DNA of 64,000 bases. Source: Terrabacter terrigena (GTDB taxonomy: Bacteria > Actinomycetota > Actinomycetes > Actinomycetales > Dermatophilaceae). Where the stretch lies: NCBI RefSeq assembly GCF_042676085.1, contig NZ_JBHTKH010000016.1, positions 26,400 through 90,399 of the forward strand, written 5' to 3'. The position numbers and the translations under genes are program-made. Each line of letters starts with the position of its first letter. Within the stretch, counting starts at the first letter, position 1. Positions 26,862-36,213 of this stretch are shown piece by piece. The notes below the pieces were generated by a model. It had not been told where the DNA came from. It searched no databases and was given only the letters and a program-made list of their open reading frames with translations.

Positions 26862-28847
26862 ATGCCTCGGGGACCCCGCACCGGCTCACACACCGGTCCA
26901 CGCACCGGATCACACACCGGCCCATTCACCGGATCACGCCGCCGCTCCTTCGTCGCGACGGCGCTGTCCGGAGCGCTCGTCGCGGCGCTCGGAGCCGGCT
27001 GCTCGATGTTCGACTCGCCGCCCGAGCCGAACGACGCCGCGCGCGCCCTCGCCGCCGCCCTCACCAGCGGCGACTTCGCGAACGTCCCCCTCAAGGGGAC
27101 GACCGGCGCCAAGGCTGGGGCGTTCGTCAAGGCCGCCTACAAGGGCCTCGACGCGCTGCGGCCCACGGTGTCGCTCAGCGAGCTGAGCCACGCCGAGGGC
27201 TCCGAGAAGGCGACGGCCACGCTCTTCACCCGGTGGGACGTCTCCAGGACCGGGCCCGACTGGACCTACGAGTCGAAGGCCGCGATGACGCTCGTCGACG
27301 GCGCCTGGCAGGTGTCGTGGAACCCGGCCCTCGTGGCGCCGCAGCTGGCCTCCGACGAGACCCTCACCATCGCGCGCAAGTGGCCGCGACGGGCCGACAT
27401 CGTCGACCCCACGGGCGGCAAGATCATGACCGAGCGCGAGGTCGCGGTCGTCGGCATCGACAAGACGAAGGTGGCGGGCGGAGAGGCTGCCGCCTCCGCC
27501 CGCCGACTGGCGGCCCTGCTCGGCATCGACCCGACGAGGTATGCCGCGAAGGTCGGTGCCGCTGGCGCCAGGGCGTTCGTCGAGGCGCTGACACTGCGCG
27601 AGACCGACCCGGTCATCGAGAAGAACGGCGCCGCGATCGCCAAGGTCAAGGGCGCCCTCACGGTGCCCGCGATGAAGGTGCTCGGGCCCAGCCGCGGCTT
27701 CGCGGCACCGATCCTCGGCTCGGTCGGCGAGGCCACGGCCGAGCAGGTCAAGGCGTCCAAGGGCATCCTCGAGGCCGGCGACAGCGTCGGCACCAACGGG
27801 CTGGAGTTCCGCTACGACGAGCAGCTGCGAGGCACGCCCGGCCTCGCCGTGCAGGCCGTCAAGCGCGGCGCCGACGGGAGCGTGCTCGACAAGCGCGAGC
27901 TCTTCGCCGAGCAGTCGACCGAGGGGCAACCGCTGACGATCACGCTCGACCCGAAGGCGCAGTCGGCCGCCGAGGCCACCCTGGCGAAGCAGACCGCGCA
28001 CCCGACCGCCCTCGTGGCCTTGCGGGTCTCGACGGGCGAGATCCTGGCGGCCGCCGTCGGTCCCGCGGCCAACGGCTCGACCCTCGCCCTGGCCGGCAAG
28101 GTGGCGCCCGGCTCGACCTTCAAGATCGCCAGCTCGCTCGCCAACGTCCGCAAGGGCGCCACGGCCGACACCACGCTGCCCTGCACCGAGTCCCTCACCG
28201 TCAACGGCCGCCGGTTCAGCAACTACACGACCTACCCCAAGGACAAGCTCGGCGACATCCCGATGCAGACCGCCCTCGCCTTCTCGTGCAACACGGCCTT
28301 CATCAGCCAGCACGAGAAGGTCAGCCAGGACGACCTCATCGCGGCCGCGCAGTCGCTCGGCATGGGCGACAAGCTCGACCTGCCGTTCACCGGGTTCCTC
28401 GGCTCGGTGCCGCCGACCGACGACGCCGTCGAGCACGCCGCGTCGTTCATCGGGCAGGGCCGCGTCGAGGCCTCCCCGCTCACCATGGCTGTCGTCCTCG
28501 CCTCGGTGATGAAGGGCCAGACGCTGCGCCCGCAGCTCGTCGCCGGGGCTCCGGCCCTCGCCAATCCCGCCACGCCGCTCGACCCCACCGAGGCCGGCGT
28601 GCTGCGCCAGGAGCTGCGCGCCGTCGTCGACGAGGGCTCGGGCAAGGTGCTCAAGCCGCTCGGCGTGGAGTACGCCAAGACCGGCACGGCCGAGTTCGGC
28701 ACGAAGAACCCGCCCGACACCCACACGTGGATGGTCGCCGGACGCGGCGACATCGCCATCGCCGCCTACAACGAGGTCGGCGACAACGGCGTGACCGGGT
28801 CGGCGCCGTTCATCATCAGCTTCCTCAAGGCGTACGACCTCCGCTGA
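26862..28847 (+). CDS. Penicillin-binding lipoprotein (transpeptidase, MecA_N/NTF2-like N-domain)
   Basis: The 661-residue protein has a Thr/Gly-rich N-terminal tail, a signal segment with lipobox LGAGC (Cys47), an NTF2-like N-domain (EPNDAARALAAALTSGDFAN) and a middle domain. The transpeptidase has PGSTFK (Ser418, Lys421), SCN from Ser475, and KTG at 606-608. It should cross-link peptidoglycan outside the membrane as a class B-type enzyme; the SxN Asn is present. I choose ATG 26862 rather than 26823 because TACCCT lies six bases upstream, the pattern of leaderless starts here. The tail is encoded by imperfect 18-19 base repeats. Confidence 0.9.
   Translation: MPRGPRTGSHTGPRTGSHTGPFTGSRRRSFVATALSGALVAALGAGCSMFDSPPEPNDAARALAAALTSGDFANVPLKGTTGAKAGAFVKAAYKGLDALRPTVSLSELSHAEGSEKATATLFTRWDVSRTGPDWTYESKAAMTLVDGAWQVSWNPALVAPQLASDETLTIARKWPRRADIVDPTGGKIMTEREVAVVGIDKTKVAGGEAAASARRLAALLGIDPTRYAAKVGAAGARAFVEALTLRETDPVIEKNGAAIAKVKGALTVPAMKVLGPSRGFAAPILGSVGEATAEQVKASKGILEAGDSVGTNGLEFRYDEQLRGTPGLAVQAVKRGADGSVLDKRELFAEQSTEGQPLTITLDPKAQSAAEATLAKQTAHPTALVALRVSTGEILAAAVGPAANGSTLALAGKVAPGSTFKIASSLANVRKGATADTTLPCTESLTVNGRRFSNYTTYPKDKLGDIPMQTALAFSCNTAFISQHEKVSQDDLIAAAQSLGMGDKLDLPFTGFLGSVPPTDDAVEHAASFIGQGRVEASPLTMAVVLASVMKGQTLRPQLVAGAPALANPATPLDPTEAGVLRQELRAVVDEGSGKVLKPLGVEYAKTGTAEFGTKNPPDTHTWMVAGRGDIAIAAYNEVGDNGVTGSAPFIISFLKAYDLR
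26879..26936 (+). repeat. Short direct repeats at the PBP N-terminus
   Basis: Units such as CACCGGATCACACACCGG recur with small changes and encode TGSHTGPRTGSHTGP-like residues in the cytoplasmic tail before the signal segment. The tail may vary in length. Confidence 0.75.
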
Positions 28848-28871
28848 CGGTGCTGACGGCACCGCCGGGCA

Positions 28872-28915
28872 GTCGAAGAGCAGCTCGCCCGCAGGGGACG
28901 AGCTGCTCCTTCGAC
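28872..28915. terminator. Bidirectional hairpin between convergent genes
   Basis: GTCGAAGAGCAGCTCG at 28872-28887 pairs with CGAGCTGCTCCTTCGAC at 28899-28915 (one bulged base), with an 11-base loop. It lies between the PBP gene and the amidase gene, which converge. Confidence 0.8.
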
Positions 28916-28926
28916 GGGGTGGTGCG

Positions 28927-30891
28927 TTACTCGGCCGTCACGACGTCCACGTCGGCGGCGCGCACGAAGGCGAACCGGTGACCGAGGGAGACCTGGTAGT
29001 AGCGGTCCTGCCCGACGACGTCGACGTGGTCGTTCGGGGTCTGCGTCGAGAAGGTCGTCGCGCGGTAGTAGTTCGTCGGGACCGTGAGGTCACCGACGGC
29101 GTACCGCTGCCCGGCGGTGAACGCGTACTGCAGCGGCGCGAGCGCCTGCACCGGGATGCCGGCAGGGTAGGCCGACGCCTCGGGGTAGGCCCGCCCGTAG
29201 ACCGGCACCTTCGCCAGGCCGGCCTTCGGCACGACGTACTGGCCACCGACCGCGATGGCCGTCGGGTCGCTCGCCGGGTTGTGGAACCAGCCCTTGACCC
29301 CGTTGAACCAGATGGCGGTCCAGTCGCCCTGGCGCTCGGCGACGGCGAAGGTCAGACCGGCCTGGGCGCGGGCGCCGATGTCGGAGACGGACGTCGTCGA
29401 GGGGGCGCCGTTCGGCTTGCGTCCGATGTCGCCCACGAGCGGTGCGGTCTCGGACGGAGCCGCGTGCAGGTAGACGAAGTTCGTGCCCTGCGGCTCGCAC
29501 GGCTGGCCCGCCGTCGTGCACGACGTGAGGGTCTGCACGTTGTGGTCGAAGCCGGGCAGGATGCGGACGAGGTCCTGGGCGCCGTCGACGCCGTGGCTCT
29601 GCAGCGGCGCACCGAGCAGCTGGAAGTAGTGCTCCCAGTTCCAGTAGGGGCCCGGGTCCCAGTGCATGCCTGCCACGTTGGCGGGGGTCACGCCCGGGAT
29701 CTGGTCGTGGCCGAAGATGTGCTGCATGTCGAGCGGGATGTCGTACTTCGTGGCGAGGTAGCGCACGAGCCGAGCCGACGAGCGGTACATCGGCTCGCTG
29801 AACCACTGGGCGCCGGTGGCGGCGAATCCCTCGTGCTCGAGGCCGATGGAGTGGCTGTTGACGTACCAGTTGCCCGCGTGCCAGCCGACGTCCTTGGGCT
29901 CGAGGTGCTGGGCGATGCGACCGTCGCTCGAGCGCAGCGAGTAGTTCCAGGCGAGGTAGTCCGGGTCGGTGACGAGCTTGAGGGTGGTGTCGTAGCTCGC
30001 CTCGGTGTTGTGGATGACGATATTCGTGATCTTCGGCGAGGCGGGCCGTGACGCGAGGTCGTGGTTGCCGTAGTCGCCTGCGCCCGGTCCGGTCCTGGCG
30101 TACGGCGCCGGCACCCAGTCGCACTCGAGCCCGGGCGGGCAGTCGGTCTGCGAGCTGATCGCCTTCTTCGTCAGGCCGAGCCGGCCGATCTGGCCCTTCT
30201 CGGGGGACGTGGTTGAGGGTGCGAGCGACACGTCCTTGCCGTCGACCGTGCGGCGCGAGGCACCGGAGGCGATGACGGAGTAGGTGTCGTCGGCGAACGC
30301 CGCGGCGACGTCCTCCTGCGCCGAGCCGGACGCGTCGGCCACGGCGGCGTACCAGGCACCGGAGTCGGTGCCGGCGCCGGTGGGCAGCCCGAGCCGCTGC
30401 TGGGTGGCGGCGAGCAGCGCAGCGCCACCGCGGATGTTGGCGAGCTCGTCGGTGCGCAGGGCGTCCTCGCCGAGTCCGGTGAGGCCGGCCGCCCGGCCGA
30501 GCGTGTCGGCGACGGGGGTCGGCGCCTCGGCGGCCGGGGCGTCGCCGAGGCCCTTGCCCTCGGCCGCGGAGCCGAGGTCGGCGTCGACGAGGTGCATGGG
30601 CCCGTAGCCGCCGGACGAGCTGTGCCCGGGGTTGAAGTCCCAGCGCGTCTGCGCGTACGACACGGCCTCGAGCACGGTGCGGGGCACGCCGAACTCGGCC
30701 GCTGCGGCCTCGAAGGCGCGCTCACGGCTGCCGGCGTCGGTGCCGACCGTCGCGGCCGGGTCGGCTGCCTGTGCTGCCGGGCTCGCCATCGCCATGCCGG
30801 CGGCCACGGCGGCGACCGCCCCGAGCGAGGCGAGCGACCGGCGGACGCGGCGGGGTGCCGGTGATCGATGTGGAGTGGAGTTGGGTATCAC
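28927..30891 (-). CDS. Secreted N-acetylmuramoyl-L-alanine amidase (Amidase_2)
   Basis: The 654-residue protein has a signal peptide (cleavage after PAAQAA, about residue 43). A lytic-transglycosylase-like stretch at 55-110 (FEAAAAEFGVPRTVLEAVSY) follows. An Amidase_2 domain spans about 285-430, with zinc-ligand candidates H294 (VIHNTE), H395 (FGHDQIPG) and H410 (MHWDPG). An SH3-like C-terminal region comes last. It cleaves the glycan-peptide bond of peptidoglycan outside the cell. Start GTG 30891 has AAAGGGA about eight bases upstream. It converges on the PBP gene, so both wall enzymes are neighbours but not in one operon. Confidence 0.88.
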   Translation of the reverse strand: MIPNSTPHRSPAPRRVRRSLASLGAVAAVAAGMAMASPAAQAADPAATVGTDAGSRERAFEAAAAEFGVPRTVLEAVSYAQTRWDFNPGHSSSGGYGPMHLVDADLGSAAEGKGLGDAPAAEAPTPVADTLGRAAGLTGLGEDALRTDELANIRGGAALLAATQQRLGLPTGAGTDSGAWYAAVADASGSAQEDVAAAFADDTYSVIASGASRRTVDGKDVSLAPSTTSPEKGQIGRLGLTKKAISSQTDCPPGLECDWVPAPYARTGPGAGDYGNHDLASRPASPKITNIVIHNTEASYDTTLKLVTDPDYLAWNYSLRSSDGRIAQHLEPKDVGWHAGNWYVNSHSIGLEHEGFAATGAQWFSEPMYRSSARLVRYLATKYDIPLDMQHIFGHDQIPGVTPANVAGMHWDPGPYWNWEHYFQLLGAPLQSHGVDGAQDLVRILPGFDHNVQTLTSCTTAGQPCEPQGTNFVYLHAAPSETAPLVGDIGRKPNGAPSTTSVSDIGARAQAGLTFAVAERQGDWTAIWFNGVKGWFHNPASDPTAIAVGGQYVVPKAGLAKVPVYGRAYPEASAYPAGIPVQALAPLQYAFTAGQRYAVGDLTVPTNYYRATTFSTQTPNDHVDVVGQDRYYQVSLGHRFAFVRAADVDVVTAE

Positions 30892-31122
30892 TCGTTGGTC
30901 CCTTTCGTATGCCTGGTGACCGCGGGAAGCGCGTGACACGTCGACATGGGTCCATCGACGTGCCGCCGCCACTGCGGATGGGGGTGTCGACGGCAGCGCC
31001 GACCGACACCTCTGGCACCGAGCATTACCGCGCATCCCGAGGCCCGCCACTTGAAACATTCACCCAAGCGTTGCCAGAAATCGTCCGTGTCTTCGGTGCA
31101 CGGTCGCGGCAAACGGCGCACC

Positions 31123-31740
31123 ATGGTGGCCATGGGGCGTACAGGCCTGTACGTGGGGATGGCCATTGCCGCACTCCTGACCGGGGGGTGCGGTGTCGTC
31201 GTGTCCGACTCCGACTCCTCACCCGGGGGGTCGGCGCCCACCTCGACGGCGACGTCGTCGACGCCGCCCAAGCCACGCTTCGGTGCTGCAGGTCCCGGTT
31301 CGGCCACGTCCGACAGCCCCGTCTTCCCGCTCGTGCTCCGGCGCACCGGCGGCATCGCCGGCTTCGACGACCGCATCGTCCTGGACGCCAACGGGCGCCT
31401 GCACGTCGAGACCCGGTCGGTGCACGGCCGCATCTGCACCCTGGCCGGACCCGTGCAGCGGCAGCTGGTGACGCTGCTCGCCACCCTGCGCCTCGGCCTC
31501 CCGCCGACCGAGGTGCCGAGCGACGACTTCACGCCGCTCGACCCCAACGTCGCGCCCGAGAGCGACCCGATCGCGATCTCGGTCACCGACGACCACGAGC
31601 GCGCGATCGACCTCAGCGACCCGTCGCTCGGCGAGATCGCCGGCCTGGTCGGCAACCTCGTCTCCGACGTGACGCTCTCGGCCCCCGCCGCGACGCACTG
31701 CACGACCCCCACGCCGCCCGTCGTCGCGCCCGCCCCCTGA
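31123..31740 (+). CDS. Small lipoprotein of unknown function
   Basis: The 205-residue protein has a signal peptide with lipobox LTGGC (about 20-24) and a Ser/Thr/Pro linker. A domain of about 120 residues follows (FPLVLRRTGGIAGFDDRIVL, then HGRICTLAG). The GGIAGF-D element is typical of a family of secreted actinobacterial proteins of unknown role. The start is either ATG 31123 or ATG 31132; neither has a good ribosome-binding site. Confidence 0.72.
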   Translation: MVAMGRTGLYVGMAIAALLTGGCGVVVSDSDSSPGGSAPTSTATSSTPPKPRFGAAGPGSATSDSPVFPLVLRRTGGIAGFDDRIVLDANGRLHVETRSVHGRICTLAGPVQRQLVTLLATLRLGLPPTEVPSDDFTPLDPNVAPESDPIAISVTDDHERAIDLSDPSLGEIAGLVGNLVSDVTLSAPAATHCTTPTPPVVAPAP

Positions 31741-31774
31741 GTCGGTCGAGCTCCTCCCCGCGCGGCATACGCCA

Positions 31775-31818
31775 GAGGTCGGTGTGCCACCGGGCGGACC
31801 CGGCGGCACACCGACCTC
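31775..31818. terminator. Bidirectional hairpin after the lipoprotein gene
   Basis: A perfect 14-bp stem (GAGGTCGGTGTGCC and its complement at 31805-31818) with a 16-base loop separates the lipoprotein gene from the convergent M4 protease gene. A GTATGCCG-family word lies just before it at 31763. Confidence 0.8.
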
Positions 31819-31842
31819 AGTGGTGTGTCAGGCGACCGTCGC

Positions 31843-33900
31843 TCAGAAGTTCGTCGAGACGTCGTCGATGACGAAGCTCGTCTGGAGCGAGGAGTCCTCG
31901 TTCGCGGCGAACTTCAGCGTGACGTTCGTGCCCTTGTAGGCGGTGAGGTCGACCGTCTTGGCGACGTAGGACGCCTTCGGGGTCGACAGGTTCGAGAAGC
32001 TGGCCTTCGTGACGCCGTTGATCTGGACCGTGGCGGTGTCGTACGCCGTCGTGGTCGACGTCTCGGCCGTGTCGATGCGGATGTAGTACGTCAGCGTCGG
32101 GGCCGTGGCCGTCGACGCGACCGCGAAGGTCTGCGACTCGTTCTCGGCGGCCGTGGTGCCGTTGCCACCGAGCCAGAGCTTCCACGAACCCGTGCGGGCC
32201 GGGCGACCCGTGTCGTTCGTGATCGGGCCGGCGCTACCGGTCCAGCCGGTCTGGCCGGACTCGAAGCCACCGTTGGTCAGCGAACCGCCGGTGGGCGGCG
32301 GGGTCGTGCCCCCGCAGGTCTCGGTGCTGGCCGGGGCGGCGATGGCGCCCATCGCCTTGTCGACCGCCGTGCACTCGGCCGAGCCGGCGCCGTAGAGGTC
32401 CTTGGCCGCCTTGATGACGCCCGTGCGGGCCGCGGCGTAGTTGCTCGTCGACGTGAGGTAGGTCGACAGCGTGCGGTACCAGATCTTCTCAACCTTGAGG
32501 TGGCCGATGCCGGTCACCGTCGAGGCGTCACACGTGGGGCTGTTGTAGCTGACGCCGTTGATGGTCTTGGCGCCGGAGCCCTCGGAGGCCAGGTAGTACC
32601 AGTGGTTCAGCGGGCCCGACGAGTAGTGCGGGTCGAGGCCGCCGAGGGTGCTGCTCCAGCAGTCTTTGGAGCCGCCGTCCTTGCTCGGCTTGTCCATGTA
32701 GCGCAGCGGCGTGCCGTTGCCGTTGATGTTGATCTCTTCGCCGATGAGGTAGTCGGGGACGTCGTTCGGGTTGTTGGTGTACCACTCGACACCGGTGCCG
32801 AAGATGTCGGAGGTCGCCTCGTTGAGGCCGCCAGCGTCGCCGGTGTAGGCGAGCCCGGCGGTGTTCTCGGTGACGCCGTGGCTCATCTCGTGGCCGGCGA
32901 CGTCGAGCTCGACGAGCGGGGCCGCGTTGTTGGCGCCGTCGCCGTAGGTCATCTGGGTGCCGTCCCAGAAGGCGTTGGCGTAGTTCTGGCCGTAGTGGAC
33001 GCGGCTGCGGGCGCCGGTGCCGTTGTTCCAGATGCCGGCGCGGCCGAGCTGGGTGTTGTAGTAGTCGTACGTCTTGCCTGCGCCGTAGTGCGCGTCGACG
33101 GCGGCCGACTGGCGGTTGCTCTGCAGGCCGTTGCCCCACACGTCGTCGGCGTCGGTGAACGTCGTGCCCGTGCCGGTCGTGGCCTGGTTGAGGTCGGTCG
33201 TGTAGTTCCCGTGGGTGTCCTTCATCGTGTACGTCGTGCCGGCGGTGGTGCCGAGCGTGACGGAGCCGACGAAGATGCCGTTGCCCGTGCCGTGCTTGAT
33301 GTCGTCCCAGCTCGTCAGGGTCTTGCCCGTGCTGGCGTCGACGATCGTGTGCAGGCGGGTCGGGGTCTGGTCTGCCTTGATGCCCTCGGTGATGACCTCG
33401 TAGGCCAGCTTGGGGCCGGCGGCCGACTGGAAGACGACGAGCTCACCGGGAGAGGCGGTCTCCTTGTTCGCCTTCGACGCCGCGAGACCGGCCTGGTGGG
33501 CCTGGCTCCTGGAGACGGTCGGCGTCATCGTCGACGGGGTGACGTTCTTGCGGACGTTCCACGTGACGCTCTTGACGGCACCCGAGGAGTCCTTGTGGCT
33601 GACGAAGTCGCCACCGATCACGCGCAGCCCGTCGAGCGTGCGCTCGTAGCGGACGTGGGTAGCACCGTCAGCGTCCGCGATGACGGACTTGACGGTGAGC
33701 TTCTCGCCGGAGGCGAGGCCGAGGGCGCTCGCGGACGATGCTGCTCGGGACTGCTCGGTCGCCTTCAGGCTCTGCGACTCTGGGGCGGGCGCCTTGTCGC
33801 GTCCCGCACTGGCCGCTGCGCCCGCCGGGATCGCCGGCGAGATGGCGAGAGCGAGGGCGAGCAGCCCTCCGGTCGCCAGCCCGGACTTCAGTCGATTCAC
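31843..33900 (-). CDS. Secreted thermolysin-like (M4) metalloprotease
   Basis: The 685-residue preproenzyme has a signal peptide (GLLALALAISPAIPAGAAA), an FTP/PepSY propeptide to about residue 190, and an M4 catalytic domain. HEMSH at 337-341 and NE at 360-361 supply the zinc ligands. The catalytic C-lobe His is likely in the SSGPLNHWYYL region. A C-terminal jelly-roll domain (TNGGFESGQTGWTG, then DTATVQINGV) suits substrate or surface binding. It degrades extracellular protein after self-activation. Start GTG 33900 has AAGGAG seven bases upstream. Confidence 0.93.
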   Translation of the reverse strand: MNRLKSGLATGGLLALALAISPAIPAGAAASAGRDKAPAPESQSLKATEQSRAASSASALGLASGEKLTVKSVIADADGATHVRYERTLDGLRVIGGDFVSHKDSSGAVKSVTWNVRKNVTPSTMTPTVSRSQAHQAGLAASKANKETASPGELVVFQSAAGPKLAYEVITEGIKADQTPTRLHTIVDASTGKTLTSWDDIKHGTGNGIFVGSVTLGTTAGTTYTMKDTHGNYTTDLNQATTGTGTTFTDADDVWGNGLQSNRQSAAVDAHYGAGKTYDYYNTQLGRAGIWNNGTGARSRVHYGQNYANAFWDGTQMTYGDGANNAAPLVELDVAGHEMSHGVTENTAGLAYTGDAGGLNEATSDIFGTGVEWYTNNPNDVPDYLIGEEININGNGTPLRYMDKPSKDGGSKDCWSSTLGGLDPHYSSGPLNHWYYLASEGSGAKTINGVSYNSPTCDASTVTGIGHLKVEKIWYRTLSTYLTSTSNYAAARTGVIKAAKDLYGAGSAECTAVDKAMGAIAAPASTETCGGTTPPPTGGSLTNGGFESGQTGWTGSAGPITNDTGRPARTGSWKLWLGGNGTTAAENESQTFAVASTATAPTLTYYIRIDTAETSTTTAYDTATVQINGVTKASFSNLSTPKASYVAKTVDLTAYKGTNVTLKFAANEDSSLQTSFVIDDVSTNF

Positions 33901-34027
33901 TGTTACTCCTTGTCAGGATGCGGCTCGATGGCCGCCTGGAGGGAGTCCCGCCCATCTCACGGACCGAGATTCCGGCGAGAACGAGCGCGACGTTGGCAGC
34001 AGCCGAGAATCGCGGTCAACGGGGCTT

Positions 34028-34073
34028 GCCAAGTCTTTGCCAAATGCCCGCCAACTCCGGCAAAGCGCTTGGC
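34028..34073. promoter_or_regulatory. Imperfect inverted repeat upstream of the M4 protease
   Basis: GCCAAGTCTTTGCC at 34028-34041 faces GGCAAAGCGCTTGGC at 34059-34073. It lies about 130 bases upstream of the protease start in a 290-base stretch that has no gene. It could be an operator or a leader hairpin. Confidence 0.4.
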
Positions 34074-34190
34074 GGCAGTGGGATTCGCCGCAGAGCGCCG
34101 CTTGGGCGACCTCCCAGAGTCCGGTGGGGTGAGGTACTGGCTGGACTGCGAGGAGACGTCCGACGGGGTGGACGGACGAGACGTCGAGCG

Positions 34191-34808
34191 TCAGTCGAGG
34201 GGGCGCTGGGCCCGCTCCCGGGCGCGCTCCAGGTCGGCCGGGGTGTCGACGTCCGTGGCCACGCCGTCGGGGTCGTCGACGGGCACCGTGCGTATGCCGT
34301 CGCACAGCTCGCGCATGCTGCGGCCGTACGCGTCGCCGACGTCACCGAGCTCGGCGAGCCGGGCCGTGAGGGTCTCGGTGCGCCAGGCCGCGCAGAGCCA
34401 GTTGGTGCGACCGTCGGTGTCGACGGTGACGGCCAGGTCGGCGGAGGTCAGCGCCTCGAGGAGGCGCGAGACGTGTGCGGGCGTGACGAAGGGCAGGTCG
34501 GCGGCGAGGACGACGACGGCGTCGGGGTGGGTCACCCGGGTCACGTTCGCGCGAACGGCCGCGACGGCATACGCGATGGCTGAGACCGGGCCGCCGCCGG
34601 GGACGCGTTCCATGACGACGGGCACTCCGTCGGGGACGCCCTGCCCGGGGCCCACGACGAGCGCAGCGTGCGGGACGGCGGCGTCGAGCACGCGGGCCAC
34701 CAAGGGGCGGCCGGCGACGTCGAGCGTCGGCTTGTGCGAGCCCATCCGTCGCGAGGCCCCGCCGGTCAGCACGACGACGACGGGGTCGGTGGCAGCGGGG
34801 CGCGTCAC
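34191..34808 (-). CDS. mobA: MobA-like molybdenum cofactor guanylyltransferase
   Basis: The 205-residue protein has the nucleotidyltransferase signature LTGGASRRMGSHKPTL at about 14-29, LAADLPFVTP for the metal/substrate Asp, and DVDTPADLE at the end. MobA attaches GMP to molybdopterin for bis-MGD enzymes such as formate dehydrogenase. The divergent fdhD gene fits exactly that use. A MobA role is inferred from this context; the related MocA and other sugar-phosphate transferases share the fold. The GTG start lies seven bases after CAGACT, so it is probably leaderless. Confidence 0.8.
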   Translation of the reverse strand: MTRPAATDPVVVVLTGGASRRMGSHKPTLDVAGRPLVARVLDAAVPHAALVVGPGQGVPDGVPVVMERVPGGGPVSAIAYAVAAVRANVTRVTHPDAVVVLAADLPFVTPAHVSRLLEALTSADLAVTVDTDGRTNWLCAAWRTETLTARLAELGDVGDAYGRSMRELCDGIRTVPVDDPDGVATDVDTPADLERARERAQRPLD

Positions 34809-34843
34809 CCCTCGGAGTCTGGCACGGGATCTAGGCTGGGCCC

Positions 34844-35692
34844 ATGGGACGGGTCACGGTGCGGCGCAAGGTCACGACGATCGACCTCGCCAGGCCGTCG
34901 ACCAGCACGCGGCCCGACACGCTGACCGTCGAGGAGCCGCTCGAGCTGCGCGTCAACGGCACGCCACTGACGGTCACGATGCGCACGCCCGGCCACGACA
35001 TCGAGCTCGTGCACGGTTTCCTGATGGCCGAGGGGCTGATCCGCTCGGCCGACGACATCGCGCTCGCCCGCTACTGCGAGGGGGCCGTGGTCTCGGGCGA
35101 GAGCGGCTTCGACGAGAACACCTACAACGTCATCGACGTGACGCTCGCCCCCGGTGTCGCCGCGCCCTCCGCCTCGGCCACGCGCGCCTTCTTCACGAAC
35201 TCCTCGTGCGGGGTGTGCGGCAAGGCGAGCATCGAGCAGCTGCGGGCGCAGTCGGCGTTCGACGTGCGGTCCGACACGGCCGAGATCGCGGCCAAGGTGG
35301 TCGCCGACCTGCCCGACGCGCTGCGCGCCGAGCAGCGGTCGTTCGACAAGACGGGCGGGCTCCACGCGGCCGGGCTCTTCACGGCCGACGGCCAGCTGCT
35401 CGTCGCGCGAGAGGACGTCGGGCGCCACAACGCCGTCGACAAGGTCGTCGGCTGGGCGTTGCAGAACGGCCGCGTGCCCGGCTCCGGGTGCGTGCTCGTG
35501 GTCTCGGGGCGCGTCTCGTTCGAGCTGGTGCAGAAGGCGATCATGGCCGGCATCCCCGCTCTGGCCGCGGTCTCGGCGCCGTCGTCACTTGCCGTCGAGT
35601 GCGCCGAAGACGCCGGCATGACGCTGCTCGGCTTCGTGCGCGGCGCCCGCCTCAACGTGTATGCCGGCGGGCACCGTATCACGACCACCTGA
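34844..35692 (+). CDS. fdhD: Formate dehydrogenase accessory sulfurtransferase FdhD
   Basis: The 282-residue protein carries the FdhD hallmark CGVCGK (Cys122 and Cys125), plus TPGHDIELVHGFLMAEGLI and AREDVGRHNAVDKVVGWAL. FdhD passes sulfur from a cysteine desulfurase to the molybdenum of bis-MGD formate dehydrogenases. No formate dehydrogenase gene is in this window, so its client is elsewhere. TAGGCT at 34832-34837 ends six bases before the ATG, giving a leaderless transcript. Confidence 0.93.
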   Translation: MGRVTVRRKVTTIDLARPSTSTRPDTLTVEEPLELRVNGTPLTVTMRTPGHDIELVHGFLMAEGLIRSADDIALARYCEGAVVSGESGFDENTYNVIDVTLAPGVAAPSASATRAFFTNSSCGVCGKASIEQLRAQSAFDVRSDTAEIAAKVVADLPDALRAEQRSFDKTGGLHAAGLFTADGQLLVAREDVGRHNAVDKVVGWALQNGRVPGSGCVLVVSGRVSFELVQKAIMAGIPALAAVSAPSSLAVECAEDAGMTLLGFVRGARLNVYAGGHRITTT

Positions 35693-35701
35693 CCTCAGGC
35701 G

Positions 35702-35719
35702 GGCGGCCCCGGGGCCGCC
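35702..35719 (+). terminator. Short hairpin after fdhD
   Basis: GGCGGCC and GGCCGCC form a 7-bp stem around a 4-base loop, ten bases past the fdhD stop. It is a plausible but short terminator. Confidence 0.5.
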
Positions 35720-35765
35720 TCGTCCCGCCACCCACCCGACGTCTCGAGCGACTGGAGAACCGACT

Positions 35766-36104
35766 GTGCCGATCTTCGCGGTCCACTACACGTATCCCGA
35801 CGACACCACCGAGATGCTGAAGATCCGGCCCGAGCACCGCGAGTGGCTGACCGGCCTGCCCGGGCTGCTCGTCGCCGGCATGTACCAGCCGGGCACCGAC
35901 GAGGTCAGTGAGGGCGAGCCGACCGACCAGGAGCCGGCCAACGGCGCGCTGATCGTGTGCTCGGCGGAGTCGATCGAGGAGCTCACGGCGACGTTCGACC
36001 AGGATCCGTACTGGGTCGGCGGACACGTGCTGCGCCGGGTCGTGCGCACCTGGGACCCACCGCTCGGGCCGTGGGTGGCCGACCCGACGAACTCGCCAGG
36101 CTGA
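35766..36104 (+). CDS. YciI-family protein
   Basis: The 112-residue protein is a YciI-like ferredoxin-fold domain: FAVHYTYPDDTTEMLKIRPE, a middle GLLVAGMYQPGTDEV, and DPYWVGGHVLRRVVRTWDPP. YciI proteins are small dimeric domains of uncertain chemistry; some carry a conserved His/Asp pair, and a His is visible in the first strand here. The GTG start at 35766 has GGAG about eight bases upstream. It lies 73 bases after fdhD, probably as a separate unit. Confidence 0.85.
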   Translation: MPIFAVHYTYPDDTTEMLKIRPEHREWLTGLPGLLVAGMYQPGTDEVSEGEPTDQEPANGALIVCSAESIEELTATFDQDPYWVGGHVLRRVVRTWDPPLGPWVADPTNSPG

Positions 36105-36213
36105 CCTGGGCCGGCAGGCTCGCACAGCTCCCTCGAACGCGCCCTCGCGCTCGCCCTCGCCGCCTGAGGTCGGCCGGTAGTTTGGCGCGCAGGATCGAGT
36201 CGCGGGAGGCAGG

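Noticed and set aside
30892..31122. Possible c-di-AMP (ydaO) riboswitch before the amidase
   Set aside because: I looked because cell-wall hydrolases often have one, but the conserved ydaO bases are not there.
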